A stretch of 48,306 bases of DNA from Clostridia bacterium (GCA_017504735.1 JAFVQP010000076.1:1-48306); one strand, 5' to 3'. Positions 27,857 to 36,486 are shown, numbered from the stretch's first letter. Program-made: numbers and translations. Notes: a model not told the origin generated them from the sequence alone.

Positions 27857-28846
27857 ATGTTAAAATATATTCTCAAAAGAATAGGGATATCCATCTTAAT
27901 TTTGCTTGGTGTTTCCTTCATTTTGTACGCATTGCTCCGCTGTATGCCGACGGACTTCGTTGAGGCCAAGATTTTGGCACTCAACACGTCCGGTAATACG
28001 GTTACGGAAGAGTTTAAACAGCAAATGTACAAAACCTATGGTTTGGACGGGAACATTGTACAAGGGTATCTCAACTGGATTAAAAATATCTGCCGTTTTG
28101 ACTTCGGCAGAAGCTTTATCAGCCAACGTACGGTTGTGTCGGAAATTTTCAACGCCGACAGAATCGGTACGTCCTTCCTTGTAGCGGCGATTGCAACCAT
28201 TTTCGAATTTATGATTGCAATCCCTCTCGGGATTACGGCGGCTACCCATCAATATTCCTTGCGCGACTACGTTGTAACCGTATTCGTGCTGATTGGTATT
28301 TCCTTGCCTTCCTTCTTCTTTGGCCAAATGTTGAAGGACTTGTTTGCAAACAAGTTGGGTTGGTTCCCTGTTGCAGGTATCAGCGACCCTAACTTTACCC
28401 CTGCAAACTGGTGGGAAGGTATGGTGGACTACTTACACCACATGTTCTTGCCCATTTTGACCGTTGTTATCTTGAGTATCGGCGGTAGAATGAGAATGAC
28501 CCGTACGAATATGTTGGAAGTGTTGAACTCCGACTATATCCGTACTGCAAGGGCAAAGGGTTTGAGCGAAAGCAAAGTTATCTACAAGCACGCATTCCGT
28601 AATACGATGATTCCCGTTGTAACGGGCTTGGCAGGGTTGATCCCTTCCTTGTTCTCGGGTGCAATGATTACCGAGCAAGTATTCAACTTGACCGGTATCG
28701 GTAACTATGCCTTGACGGCGATGACCCAAGGTGATATCCCCGTAATTATGACCTACAATATGTTCTTGGCGGTGTTGTCCGTTACGGGCGTATTGCTTGC
28801 CGATTTGATGTACGCTGTGGTTGACCCTCGCGTTAAGCTTGCGTAA
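27857..28846 (+). CDS. oppB: Oligopeptide ABC transporter permease OppB/DppB-like
   Basis: This 329-residue integral membrane protein has the classic start MLKYILKRIGISILILLGVS, several membrane helices and the EAA loop (ARAKGLSESKVIYKHAFRN) that docks to the ATPases. Length and motifs are normal for OppB/DppB. It follows the binding protein by 43 bases with a weak terminator-free gap and precedes oppC by 11 bases. With OppC it should form the peptide channel. Substrate size is not readable from the permease. Confidence 0.92.
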   Translation: MLKYILKRIGISILILLGVSFILYALLRCMPTDFVEAKILALNTSGNTVTEEFKQQMYKTYGLDGNIVQGYLNWIKNICRFDFGRSFISQRTVVSEIFNADRIGTSFLVAAIATIFEFMIAIPLGITAATHQYSLRDYVVTVFVLIGISLPSFFFGQMLKDLFANKLGWFPVAGISDPNFTPANWWEGMVDYLHHMFLPILTVVILSIGGRMRMTRTNMLEVLNSDYIRTARAKGLSESKVIYKHAFRNTMIPVVTGLAGLIPSLFSGAMITEQVFNLTGIGNYALTAMTQGDIPVIMTYNMFLAVLSVTGVLLADLMYAVVDPRVKLA

Positions 28847-28857
28847 AGGAGGACGAT

Positions 28858-29955
28858 ATGGAAGAAATTAAAGATTTGGAAATGCCGACCTCTGAAGAGG
28901 AGCTTGCAGAAGAAACGGTTGTAGAGGAAACGGAAGCGGAAGCTTTATCCACGGAAGATACCGAAACGCCGCTTGACAAAAACGTAAGATTGATGTCACC
29001 CACGCGTATGTTGCTTCGTCGTTTTTTCCGTTCGAAGCTGTCTGTGGCTGGTATCATCATGCTTGCGTCGTTGTTCGTGTTCTGTTGGTTTGGTCCCCTT
29101 GTGTACAACCACTGGGGTGAAATTGAAACCGACCGTACGGGCGCAATCGAATATACCGAATATGAAATAGACGCAAATAATGACGGTGAAGTGGATTATA
29201 TTCAAATCATCGTTACCGACAACGGTGTAAACGCACTCGCAAAACCTTCCGCTGACCACCTTTTGGGTACGGACGAACAGGGTATGGATATCTTTACCCG
29301 TTTGATGTACGGTGGCAGATTGTCCTTGACCATCAGCTTTTTGGCGGTATTCTTGACCTCCTTCTTAGGCATCGTCTTGGGCGGTTTGGCAGGGTATTAC
29401 GGAGGTGCGGTGGACAATATCATCATGCGTATATGCGACGTCTTGATGTGTTTGCCTACGCTGCCGTTGATGTTGATTATCGGTACGGTGCTAGACTCCA
29501 ACGGGGTTCCGTCGGCGTACTACATATACCTTTTGATGGGCTTGCTTGCTTTGTTCTCTTGGACGGGTATGGCAAGACTCGTGCGCGGTCAAATCTTGTT
29601 CTTGCGTGAGCAGGAATACATGGTTGCCGCAGAAGCAATGGGCTATTCGACCGCAAGAAGAATTTTCAAGCACTTGATCCCCAACATTTTACCTCAAATT
29701 CTTGTATCCATGACGATGTCGCTTGGTAGCATGATTTTGTACGAATCGACCTTGTCCTACTTGAACTTGGGTGTAAGAATCCCTTACGCTTCGTGGGGTA
29801 CGATGATTGAGGTTATTTCCAAGAGAAGTGATATTCTCCAAAACAATTTCAACGTTTGGGGTCCTCCGGGTGTATGTATCATTATCGCGGTGCTTGGTTT
29901 CAACTTCATTGGCGACGGTTTGCGCGACGCGCTTGACCCTAAACAGAGGAGATAA
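28858..29955 (+). CDS. oppC: Oligopeptide ABC transporter permease OppC-like, with acidic N-terminal extension
   Basis: The 365-residue permease has the OppC core (LLGTDEQGMDIFTRLMYGGR, EAA loop around AAEAMGYSTARRIFKHLIPN). It is preceded by an unusual ~40-residue acidic segment (EEELAEETVVEETEAEAL) that should be cytosolic. Between the first membrane helix and the core is an extracytoplasmic insertion containing DANNDGEVDYIQ (residues 105-116), which resembles an EF-hand/dockerin-type calcium loop. An AGGAGG-type site precedes the ATG. It is three bases from the next gene, so it belongs to the same transcript as the ATPases. Confidence 0.9.
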   Translation: MEEIKDLEMPTSEEELAEETVVEETEAEALSTEDTETPLDKNVRLMSPTRMLLRRFFRSKLSVAGIIMLASLFVFCWFGPLVYNHWGEIETDRTGAIEYTEYEIDANNDGEVDYIQIIVTDNGVNALAKPSADHLLGTDEQGMDIFTRLMYGGRLSLTISFLAVFLTSFLGIVLGGLAGYYGGAVDNIIMRICDVLMCLPTLPLMLIIGTVLDSNGVPSAYYIYLLMGLLALFSWTGMARLVRGQILFLREQEYMVAAEAMGYSTARRIFKHLIPNILPQILVSMTMSLGSMILYESTLSYLNLGVRIPYASWGTMIEVISKRSDILQNNFNVWGPPGVCIIIAVLGFNFIGDGLRDALDPKQRR

Positions 29956-29957
29956 GT

Positions 29958-31349
29958 ATGGCGTTCAAATTATTTAAGAAAGAAGTAACGGAAGAGGGCG
30001 CAAAGCCTGCGACCAAAAGTAATTATCTTAGCGGTAAGGAAATTAGAGTAATTGCCAAAGCCAACGCGCAGGAAATGCGTCGTTTGGAAAAGGAAAAGAA
30101 CCGCAAGGCGCACCCTTCCGAATATACTACGGAAATGAAGGACGACGGCAATATCCTTGAAGTGGAGAACTTACACTCGTATTTCTTCACCGATCAAGGT
30201 GTTGTTAAGGCTGTAAACGGTGTTACCTTCAACATTCCCGTGAACTCGACGGTGGGTGTTGTAGGGGAATCGGGTTGCGGTAAATCGGTTACTTCGATGT
30301 CCGTTATGCGTTTGTTGCAAGGCCCTACGGGTCAAATTGTAAACGGTTCGATCCGTTTTAAGGCGAACGATTACAAGCGTGACGAAAATGGGAATTTTAT
30401 CCCTGTATATGAAAGAGATGCGAACGGTAAAATCGTAAGAGAGCCCGTTTTGGATAAAAACGGCAACCCTAAGCTTGGTCAAAACGGTAAACCTTTGAGA
30501 AAACCGAAACAGCTTTTGGACGAAAACGGTATCGGCGTCTATGAAATGGAACAAAAGGTGTATGATATCGCAAAGATGCCTATCAAGGAGATGTATCGCT
30601 TGAGAGGCCGTCAAATGGCGATGGTATTCCAAGAACCTATGACTTCGTTGAACCCCGTTTTCACCATCGGTAACCAGTTGGATGAAGTAAGCCTTTTGCA
30701 TATCCCCGGTGCAACGCCGGAACTTGCGAAAAAGCGTTCGATTGAAATGTTGAACCTTGTTGGTATCGCTATGCCCGAACGCGTTTACGCTTCTTACCCC
30801 CACGAATTGTCGGGCGGTATGCGCCAGCGTGTTATGATCGCTATGGCGTTGGCTGGCGAACCCCGTTTGATTATCGCGGACGAGCCTACGACGGCGCTTG
30901 ACGTTACCATTCAGGCGCAAATTTTGGACTTGTTCAACGATTTGAAGAGAAAAATCAACAGCTCGATTTTGTTGATTACGCACGATTTGGGTGTTATCGC
31001 GGAAATGGCGGATTACGTTGTCGTAATGTATGCTGGTCGAATTATCGAACAGGGTACGGCATCGGAGATTTTCCACAATCCTTGCCACCCTTACACGCAA
31101 GGCTTGCAAAAATCCAAGCCTACGATGAAATCGAACGAAGAAAAGTTGTTCAACATTCCTGGTAACGTACCGAACCCTGTGGATATGCCTAACCATTGTT
31201 ATTTCAAGGAAAGATGTTCGCAGTGTATCGGAAAATGTTCTGGCGAATACCCTGGTATGGTGCAAATTAGCCCTACCCATTACGTAGCTTGTCATTTGTA
31301 TCAAGAAGAAAGTTGTAAGGTAGAGGCAGAGGAGGCAGAAAATGAGTGA
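29958..31349 (+). CDS. oppD: Oligopeptide ABC transporter ATPase OppD-like, with an Asn-Gly repeat insertion
   Basis: The 463-residue ATPase has Walker A GESGCGKS (103-110), signature LSGGMRQR (284-291), Walker B LIIADEP (304-310) and the C-terminal cysteine-rich oligopeptide motif ([10 protein letters not shown]). An unusual ~60-residue insertion (about 138-200) lies between Walker A and the Q-loop (MVFQEP). It contains five xxNG motifs (DENG, DANG, DKNG, GQNG, DENG), the first three at 12-residue spacing. A ~50-residue basic N-terminal extension is also present. It pairs with OppF, whose start overlaps this gene by eight bases. Confidence 0.9.
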   Translation: MAFKLFKKEVTEEGAKPATKSNYLSGKEIRVIAKANAQEMRRLEKEKNRKAHPSEYTTEMKDDGNILEVENLHSYFFTDQGVVKAVNGVTFNIPVNSTVGVVGESGCGKSVTSMSVMRLLQGPTGQIVNGSIRFKANDYKRDENGNFIPVYERDANGKIVREPVLDKNGNPKLGQNGKPLRKPKQLLDENGIGVYEMEQKVYDIAKMPIKEMYRLRGRQMAMVFQEPMTSLNPVFTIGNQLDEVSLLHIPGATPELAKKRSIEMLNLVGIAMPERVYASYPHELSGGMRQRVMIAMALAGEPRLIIADEPTTALDVTIQAQILDLFNDLKRKINSSILLITHDLGVIAEMADYVVVMYAGRIIEQGTASEIFHNPCHPYTQGLQKSKPTMKSNEEKLFNIPGNVPNPVDMPNHCYFKERCSQCIGKCSGEYPGMVQISPTHYVACHLYQEESCKVEAEEAENE

Positions 31350-32481
31350 TAAAGAATTAGATATAATGCCTTCCGACGAAAAGATTGCATTAGAGGGTGA
31401 AACGGCTGGGTTGACCGGGTTTGAAAACTTTGACGATGAAGCGGAAAAGTTAAAGGAAGACGCTGCGCGTGAAGCGCAAATTGAAGCGGATAAAGCGCTT
31501 CCTCCCGATCCTGATGCGATTTTAGAGGTAAGACACCTGAAAAAACACTTCGTTTTGAAAAAGACGATGATGGGTAAGCCCCTTTCCACGTTGAAAGCGG
31601 TGGATGACGTTTCCTTTAAGATTAAAGCAGGTGAAACGCTTGGTATCGTAGGGGAATCGGGTTGCGGTAAGACCACGATGGGTCGTGCAGTGTTGAAACT
31701 TCACCAGCCTACGGCAGGTCAAATCTTCTTCGAAGGTGTGGACATTGCAGGCTATACGCCCAAGCAAATGCGTTCCCTTCGTACGAAGATGCAAATCGTT
31801 TTCCAGGACCCTTATTCCTCCCTTCCTCCTAGAAGTACGGTAGGGGATATCTTGGCGGAACCTGTACGTGTGCATAACATCGTTCCCCCCGACCAGGTAA
31901 AGGAATACGTCTTGAAAATCATGGATCAATGCGGTCTTCGCGATTACTACTACGAAAGATACCCCCACGAATTTTCGGGCGGTCAGCGTCAGCGTATTTG
32001 TATCGCGCGTGCGTTGGCGGTAAACCCTCAATTGGTCGTTTGTGACGAACCTGTTTCCGCACTCGACGTATCCATTCAGGCACAAATCATCAACCTTTTG
32101 AGAGAAATCCAAAAGGAAAGAAAGCTTACCTATTTGTTCATTTCGCACGACTTGTCCGTAGTAAAATACATTTCCGACAAAATCGGCGTTATGTACCTTG
32201 GCTCTATGGTAGAATTTGGCAGTAAGGAAAGAATTTTCGACAATCCCTTGCACCCTTACACGGTGGCGTTGTTCTCGGCTGTACCGAACCCCAACCCCGA
32301 TGAAAAGGGCAACCGTATTCTTTTGAAAGGGGATATTCCTTCCCCTGCAAATCCTCCCAAGGGTTGTAAATTCCACACGCGCTGTCCTAAAGCGATGGAA
32401 ATTTGTAAGCATATCGCGCCTCAGTACAAGGAAGTGGAAGAAGGACATTTCGTAGCTTGTCACTGCTATAACGAGGAGTAA
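31342..32481 (+). CDS. oppF: Oligopeptide ABC transporter ATPase OppF-like
   Basis: The 379-residue ATPase has Walker A GESGCGKTT (104-112), Q-loop IVFQDPYSSL, signature FSGGQRQR, Walker B LVVCDEP and the C-terminal cysteine motif (CKFHTRCPKAMEIC). The first ~55 residues form an acidic extension (FENFDDEAEKLKEDAAREAQ) absent from ordinary OppF proteins. The start overlaps oppD by eight bases behind GAGGAGG, a typical translational coupling. With OppD it energises peptide uptake at the cytosolic face of OppBC. Confidence 0.92.
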   Translation: MSDKELDIMPSDEKIALEGETAGLTGFENFDDEAEKLKEDAAREAQIEADKALPPDPDAILEVRHLKKHFVLKKTMMGKPLSTLKAVDDVSFKIKAGETLGIVGESGCGKTTMGRAVLKLHQPTAGQIFFEGVDIAGYTPKQMRSLRTKMQIVFQDPYSSLPPRSTVGDILAEPVRVHNIVPPDQVKEYVLKIMDQCGLRDYYYERYPHEFSGGQRQRICIARALAVNPQLVVCDEPVSALDVSIQAQIINLLREIQKERKLTYLFISHDLSVVKYISDKIGVMYLGSMVEFGSKERIFDNPLHPYTVALFSAVPNPNPDEKGNRILLKGDIPSPANPPKGCKFHTRCPKAMEICKHIAPQYKEVEEGHFVACHCYNEE

Positions 32482-32483
32482 AA

Positions 32484-32720
32484 ATGGCAAAAAAGAAGAA
32501 AGAAAAAATCATATATTACGATGATAACTCGACAATTATTGATATGTCTAGTGTGAATCGTAAGGGGGAGAAACAAGCTCCGCCTCCGCCGAGAGTAAAA
32601 TCGACGACGCGTGAAAAGTTGCGCACCTTTTGGACGTCCATGAAAATGATGTTCATGCCGATGTGCGTCGTGTTGCTTATCCTCGCGATTTTGTATATTC
32701 TTCTTATGTTGATTGTGTGA
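32484..32720 (+). CDS. Small tail-anchored membrane protein of unknown function
   Basis: This 78-residue protein has a lysine-rich start (MAKKKKEKIIYYDDNSTIID), a proline-rich middle (APPPPRVKS) and one hydrophobic C-terminal helix (CVVLLILAILYILLMLIV). I do not recognise a characterised family. The ATG lies two bases after the oppF stop, so the gene is clearly the last of the Opp operon and is followed by its terminator. Its topology (N-in, short or no outside part) suggests a small accessory subunit of the transporter or of the surface complex. Confidence 0.75.
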   Translation: MAKKKKEKIIYYDDNSTIIDMSSVNRKGEKQAPPPPRVKSTTREKLRTFWTSMKMMFMPMCVVLLILAILYILLMLIV

Positions 32721-32722
32721 AT

Positions 32723-32764
32723 AAAAACCCTGCTTTGCGTTTGCAAGGCAGGGTTTTTGCTTTT
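32723..32764 (+). terminator. Intrinsic terminator of the protease-Opp operon
   Basis: A 16-bp stem (32723-32738 with 32743-32758, one G-U pair) around the loop GTTT, ending in TTTTTGCTTTT. The A-run on the other side would let it act in both directions. Confidence 0.93.
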
Positions 32765-32818
32765 GTTTAAAAAAATATATAAAAATGCATTTTTCAAGGA
32801 ATTTTTTTTAAATAGGGA

Positions 32819-32847
32819 TTGACAAAAGACAATTTCTCCCTTATAAT
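32819..32847 (+). promoter_or_regulatory. Consensus promoter of the GH38 mannosidase gene
   Basis: A perfect TTGACA (32819-32824), 17-bp spacer and perfect TATAAT (32842-32847). A fully consensus promoter suggests strong expression unless repressed; a palindrome covers its -10 box. Confidence 0.92.
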
Positions 32848-32856
32848 ATAAGGGAG
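32836..32856. promoter_or_regulatory. Probable operator overlapping the mannosidase -10 box
   Basis: CTCCCTTAT-AAT-ATAAGGGAG is a perfect 9-bp inverted repeat centred on the -10 box, placed to block RNA polymerase if bound by a repressor. A second inverted repeat, ACTATGC-ACAG-GCATAGT (32860-32877), lies just downstream in the leader. The cognate regulator is not identifiable here. Confidence 0.65.
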
Positions 32857-32893
32857 CATACTATGCACAGGCATAGTGAATAGGAGTATTGAA

Positions 32894-35278
32894 ATGAAAG
32901 AATTGCATTTGATTTGTAACGCGCATCTTGATCCCGTATGGCAATGGGATTGGAATGAGGGGGCAACGGCGGCATTGGCTACCTTCTATTCGGCGGTGGA
33001 TATTGCGGAAGAATACGATTATATCTTCTGTCATAACGAAGCGTTACTGTATGAATATGTTGAAAAATATGACCCTGTATTATTTGCGCGTATTCAAGAA
33101 TTGGTAAAATGCGGCAAGTGGCATATTATGGGTGGTTGGTACGTACAGCCCGACTGTAACATTCCTTCGGGGGAAGGGTTTGTCCGTCAAATTGAAAGCG
33201 GTTTGACCTACTTCAAGGAAAAATTTGGTGAAAGACCTACCGTTGCGGTAAACTTTGACTCCTTCGGTCACACGCAAGGTCTTGTGCAAATCTTGAATAA
33301 GTGCGGTTATGAAGGTTATATCTTCTGCCGTCCTATGAACTGGATTTTTGATTTGCCCAAGATGTTGTTCGACTGGATTGGCTTTGACGGCAGTAAGGTA
33401 AAAGCGGCTCGTTTCCAAGACGATACCATTTACTGTTCCGAACTCGGCAACGCAGTCAACGCAATTAAGCGTAAGATGCAACCTTGGCAAAATGAAGACG
33501 TTGCGTTTGCGCTTTGGGGTGTAGGTAACCACGGCGGCGGCGCATCGAGAAAAGACTTGTCGGACATCAAGGAATTTGCGGCGGAACAGGCGAAAAACGG
33601 CGTTACCATTTTACATAGCACCCCTGAAGCGTTCTTTGGAAAGGCAATCCCCGAAGCGGAATTTAACGCAGCTTTGCAGCCCTGCTTTGTAAAATGCTAC
33701 ACCTCAATCGCACGCTTGAAGATGAAGTATGCAGAGCTTGAAAACAGCCTTTTGAAGACGGAAAAAATTTGCGCATATGCGGCGAAAGAAGGGACTTACG
33801 AATATAACCTCGCGGCATTTTCTGAAGCGCAAAAGAATATGGCGGCAATGCAATTCCACGACGTATTGTCGGGTACCTGCATCATCGAAGGGGAAAAGAG
33901 CAGCTTGAGAAAGGCAGACCATGCTTTGGAATTGTTGGACCAAGAATTCACGAAGGCGTTTATGGCGCTTTGCAAAGATTACAGCAAGGCAAACCCTGGC
34001 GATTATCCCATCTTCGTATATAACCCTCATCCTTACAAGGAAGAGCAGATTTTCAACGGTGAATTCTTCCTCTTGGATCCCATCGTTTCCGAAACGGAAG
34101 GCTACGAATTTGTCGTTAGAAAAGACGGCGAAGAAGTGCCTTTCCAGGTGATCAAAGAATCCTCTTGCATCAACATGGATAGAAGTAAGCGTCTTGCAAT
34201 CAAGGCGGAATTGAACCCCATGTCCCTTACCCGTTTCGACGTGGAAGTAAAGAGAGGAAAGAGAGTATATCTTGACAAGACGGCAGTGCCTGCATTTGAA
34301 GCAAATGGTGCAAAAGCTGGCTTTGATATGGAAAAAGGCGGCTTGAACTCGTACATGGTAGGCGGTAACGAGTATTTGAATGGTTCCGCATTCCAACCCA
34401 TCGTATATGATGATAACGCTGACCCTTGGGGCTGGCATATGAAGAAAGTGGGCAGCAACTACCGCAAGGCGGACGTGAAAACTTCCCTTCGCGTGATTGA
34501 AAAGGGTGATTTGTTGACCACGGTTGAAAGCTTCTACGATACGGGTAAATCGGATATCCGCGTTGCATACACGATGTACAAGGATTTCGATTATATCGAC
34601 GTAACGGTAAACGTATATTGGAACGACGCAGGCAAGGGCTTGAAGTTGGAAATCCCCGTAAAAGGAATCGGACGTTTCATCGGTCAAACCTCGTTCGGCA
34701 CGCAGGAATACGGTCAGGAAACGGAAGAATGTTCGCACCGCTTTGTGGGCGTAGAAAAGGACGGCAACGTATTGGCATTGTTCAAAGACGGTACGTATGG
34801 TTGCTCCATCGAAGATGGCAAACTTTACATTGACCTTTTGAATGGTTCGGTATATTGCGCACACCCTGTTGACCAGTTGCCCATCATCGATGAAACTCGT
34901 TTCAACCACTACATTGACCTTGGCAGACATAACTTCACCTTCCGTTTGCAGGTATGTAAGGAAGAAGAACTTGAAAAGAAGGCAACGGCGTTCACGCAGA
35001 CGCCTTACGCACTCAACTTCTACCCTCACGGCAACGGCACGAAGAAGGAAACCAGCCCGATTACCCTTTCCAACGAAAACATTACCTTGTCCACGTTGCG
35101 TAAAGTATCGGAAGACACGTACATGGTGCGCTTGATTAACAACTACAAGGAAGCGGCGGAAACGACCTGTACCGTATTTGACAAGACGATGAACTTGTCC
35201 TTTGGTAAGTATGAGGTTAAGACCTTGCTTTATAAGAACGGCGAATTGAAAGAACACGATTCGATGTTGAATTTATAA
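32894..35278 (+). CDS. GH38 alpha-mannosidase
   Basis: I chose the ATG at 32894 (794 residues), with AGGAG seven bases upstream, over an in-frame GTG at 32876. The protein opens with the GH38 metal-binding segment NAHLDPVWQWDW (H11, D13) and has the nucleophile region NFDSFGHTQGL (D122). The family's later beta domains occupy the C-terminal half. GH38 enzymes release alpha-mannose from glycans or mannosides using a bound divalent metal. There is no signal peptide, so it should act in the cytosol on imported oligosaccharides. It is transcribed from its own strong promoter, separately from the Opp operon; which linkage it cleaves is not clear. Confidence 0.9.
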   Translation: MKELHLICNAHLDPVWQWDWNEGATAALATFYSAVDIAEEYDYIFCHNEALLYEYVEKYDPVLFARIQELVKCGKWHIMGGWYVQPDCNIPSGEGFVRQIESGLTYFKEKFGERPTVAVNFDSFGHTQGLVQILNKCGYEGYIFCRPMNWIFDLPKMLFDWIGFDGSKVKAARFQDDTIYCSELGNAVNAIKRKMQPWQNEDVAFALWGVGNHGGGASRKDLSDIKEFAAEQAKNGVTILHSTPEAFFGKAIPEAEFNAALQPCFVKCYTSIARLKMKYAELENSLLKTEKICAYAAKEGTYEYNLAAFSEAQKNMAAMQFHDVLSGTCIIEGEKSSLRKADHALELLDQEFTKAFMALCKDYSKANPGDYPIFVYNPHPYKEEQIFNGEFFLLDPIVSETEGYEFVVRKDGEEVPFQVIKESSCINMDRSKRLAIKAELNPMSLTRFDVEVKRGKRVYLDKTAVPAFEANGAKAGFDMEKGGLNSYMVGGNEYLNGSAFQPIVYDDNADPWGWHMKKVGSNYRKADVKTSLRVIEKGDLLTTVESFYDTGKSDIRVAYTMYKDFDYIDVTVNVYWNDAGKGLKLEIPVKGIGRFIGQTSFGTQEYGQETEECSHRFVGVEKDGNVLALFKDGTYGCSIEDGKLYIDLLNGSVYCAHPVDQLPIIDETRFNHYIDLGRHNFTFRLQVCKEEELEKKATAFTQTPYALNFYPHGNGTKKETSPITLSNENITLSTLRKVSEDTYMVRLINNYKEAAETTCTVFDKTMNLSFGKYEVKTLLYKNGELKEHDSMLNL

Positions 35279-35296
35279 TCAATAGTGTAAATGAAA

Positions 35297-35326
35297 CAAA
35301 TCCCACGCCTTTGCGCGTGGGATTTG
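35297..35326 (+). other. 12-bp hairpin between the mannosidase gene and the small downstream gene
   Basis: CAAATCCCACGC (35297-35308) pairs perfectly with GCGTGGGATTTG (35315-35326) around CTTTGC. There is no T-run of note, so it may attenuate or stabilise rather than fully terminate. Confidence 0.6.
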
Positions 35327-35344
35327 CTAAAAGAGAGGAGTAAC

Positions 35345-35656
35345 ATGGAAAAGCCATTAAAAAAAGTGAAAATTACCGTGATGAAAATGGCGAGATACGA
35401 TGATTTGATTGCGCAGTTTGAAAACCCTATTGAACATACTTGCGATATGCAAATGGGGCAGGTTTTTTACAGTGAAAATGGGGAAAAACCGCAAAATATG
35501 TGCGACAGCGCGTGGGAAAGCATGGCGTATTTTGTGAAAACGCTCGCCGAAGGCGGCGGTGATTTTTACGACGGTTGGATGAAAAATCCGCACTCCGCAA
35601 TGATTTCCTGCAACGACGGCTTTAGGCCCGTTAGCTTTTTGATTGAAACGGTATAA
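35345..35656 (+). CDS. TIGR04076-family small protein
   Basis: The start at 35345 follows GAGGAGTAAC; an upstream in-frame ATG at 35291 would run through the hairpin and is rejected. The 103-residue protein (KKVKITVMKM, CDMQMGQVFY, CDSAWESM, ISCNDGFRPVSF) matches the pattern I know for TIGR04076 proteins, whose biochemical role is not established. Conserved cysteines (in HTCDMQ, NMCDSA and ISCNDG) could bind metal or support redox chemistry. It lies 66 bases after the mannosidase gene and probably shares its transcript in part. Confidence 0.75.
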   Translation: MEKPLKKVKITVMKMARYDDLIAQFENPIEHTCDMQMGQVFYSENGEKPQNMCDSAWESMAYFVKTLAEGGGDFYDGWMKNPHSAMISCNDGFRPVSFLIETV

Positions 35657-35664
35657 ATGAAAAG

Positions 35665-35702
35665 AACCGCCGAGGGCGCGCCCCTCGGCGGTTATATTTT
35701 TA
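35665..35702. terminator. Bidirectional terminator between convergent genes
   Basis: A 12-bp stem (AACCGCCGAGGG at 35665-35676 with 35682-35693) around CGCGC, followed by TATATTTTTA. On the other strand it is followed by TCTTTTCATTT. It serves both the gene ending at 35656 and the minus-strand gene ending at 35710. Confidence 0.88.
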
Positions 35703-35709
35703 CCTTGTA

Positions 35710-36456
35710 TTATCTATCCGCAAAAGCCAAACGAATACCCATGTTTTGGATAAGGGTGCAAGCAGATTTCACGCGGTCAGCCTTATATTCGTTTGCGATG
35801 TGTCCGTCGAACCCAACGGATAAACGCACACCCGATTTTTTCACGATTTCCTGCTGTTGTTTGTTCTTGAAAAATTCCGTCACGTAGTTATGCGATTTAA
35901 AGCCGTGCAGGCTGTCGTAATTGACGTTTATTTCCCAGAAAATCCCAGCCTCCGCCATTTTACGGAAATAGCGGTAGGGCTCTTCCCCAATGCTTTCGAT
36001 AAACTTAAACATATCCGTATGCGCCACGCCAACGGGGCAACCCAAACGCTTTGCGTAAGCGAATAAATCCCCGTTCGTAATCGATTGCGGGTGGTCAAGG
36101 TTTTCAAGAAGCGCAAAATCGAAGAAGGAAACGTCCGCATTTGTAGGCAGGGCATAGCTGTCCTTTGCTTTCAAGGTACAAACCTCGATACCGCAAAGGA
36201 TTTTTATTTTTCTCGCATACTTGTCGCGGAGTAAATTCATATGGTCGTAATAACGTACCAGCGTTTTGCCGTAATCGGCGTTGAGTTGGGTACCTTTGTC
36301 CCAACAAAAATCGACGCGGGCGCAACCCACACCGTAGTTATGGTCGCAAATACCAAGCTGTTGAATTCCGTTTGCAATCGCCGTTTCAATCATCTTTTCA
36401 GGCTTGTCCTGCGAGCAAAAGGAATAGTAGGTATGCGCGTGTAAATCCTGTATCAT
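35710..36456 (-). CDS. PHP-domain phosphoesterase (histidinol-phosphatase-like)
   Basis: The Met at 36456 is preceded by GAGG at six bases and gives a 248-residue protein; an upstream extension is unsupported. It begins MIQDLHAHTYYSFC, with H6 and H8 forming the first PHP metal motif. ICDHNYG, IEVCTL and VGVAHTDMFKFIE supply further ligands, and SVGFDGHIANEYK sits near the C-terminus. PHP proteins use a metal cluster to hydrolyse phosphate esters, with the HisK type of histidine synthesis the best-known example. No his genes are nearby, so a different phosphate substrate is likely. It is transcribed from its own minus-strand promoter, in the same direction as the DeoR gene. Confidence 0.82.
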   Translation of the reverse strand: MIQDLHAHTYYSFCSQDKPEKMIETAIANGIQQLGICDHNYGVGCARVDFCWDKGTQLNADYGKTLVRYYDHMNLLRDKYARKIKILCGIEVCTLKAKDSYALPTNADVSFFDFALLENLDHPQSITNGDLFAYAKRLGCPVGVAHTDMFKFIESIGEEPYRYFRKMAEAGIFWEINVNYDSLHGFKSHNYVTEFFKNKQQQEIVKKSGVRLSVGFDGHIANEYKADRVKSACTLIQNMGIRLAFADR

Positions 36457-36486
36457 AGGAAACCTCGTTTCTTTAAATTCTATCCT

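Noticed and set aside
35291..35344. Upstream ATG for the TIGR04076-like gene
   Set aside because: Translation would cross a stable 12-bp hairpin, there is no ribosome binding site, and family similarity starts after the ATG at 35345.
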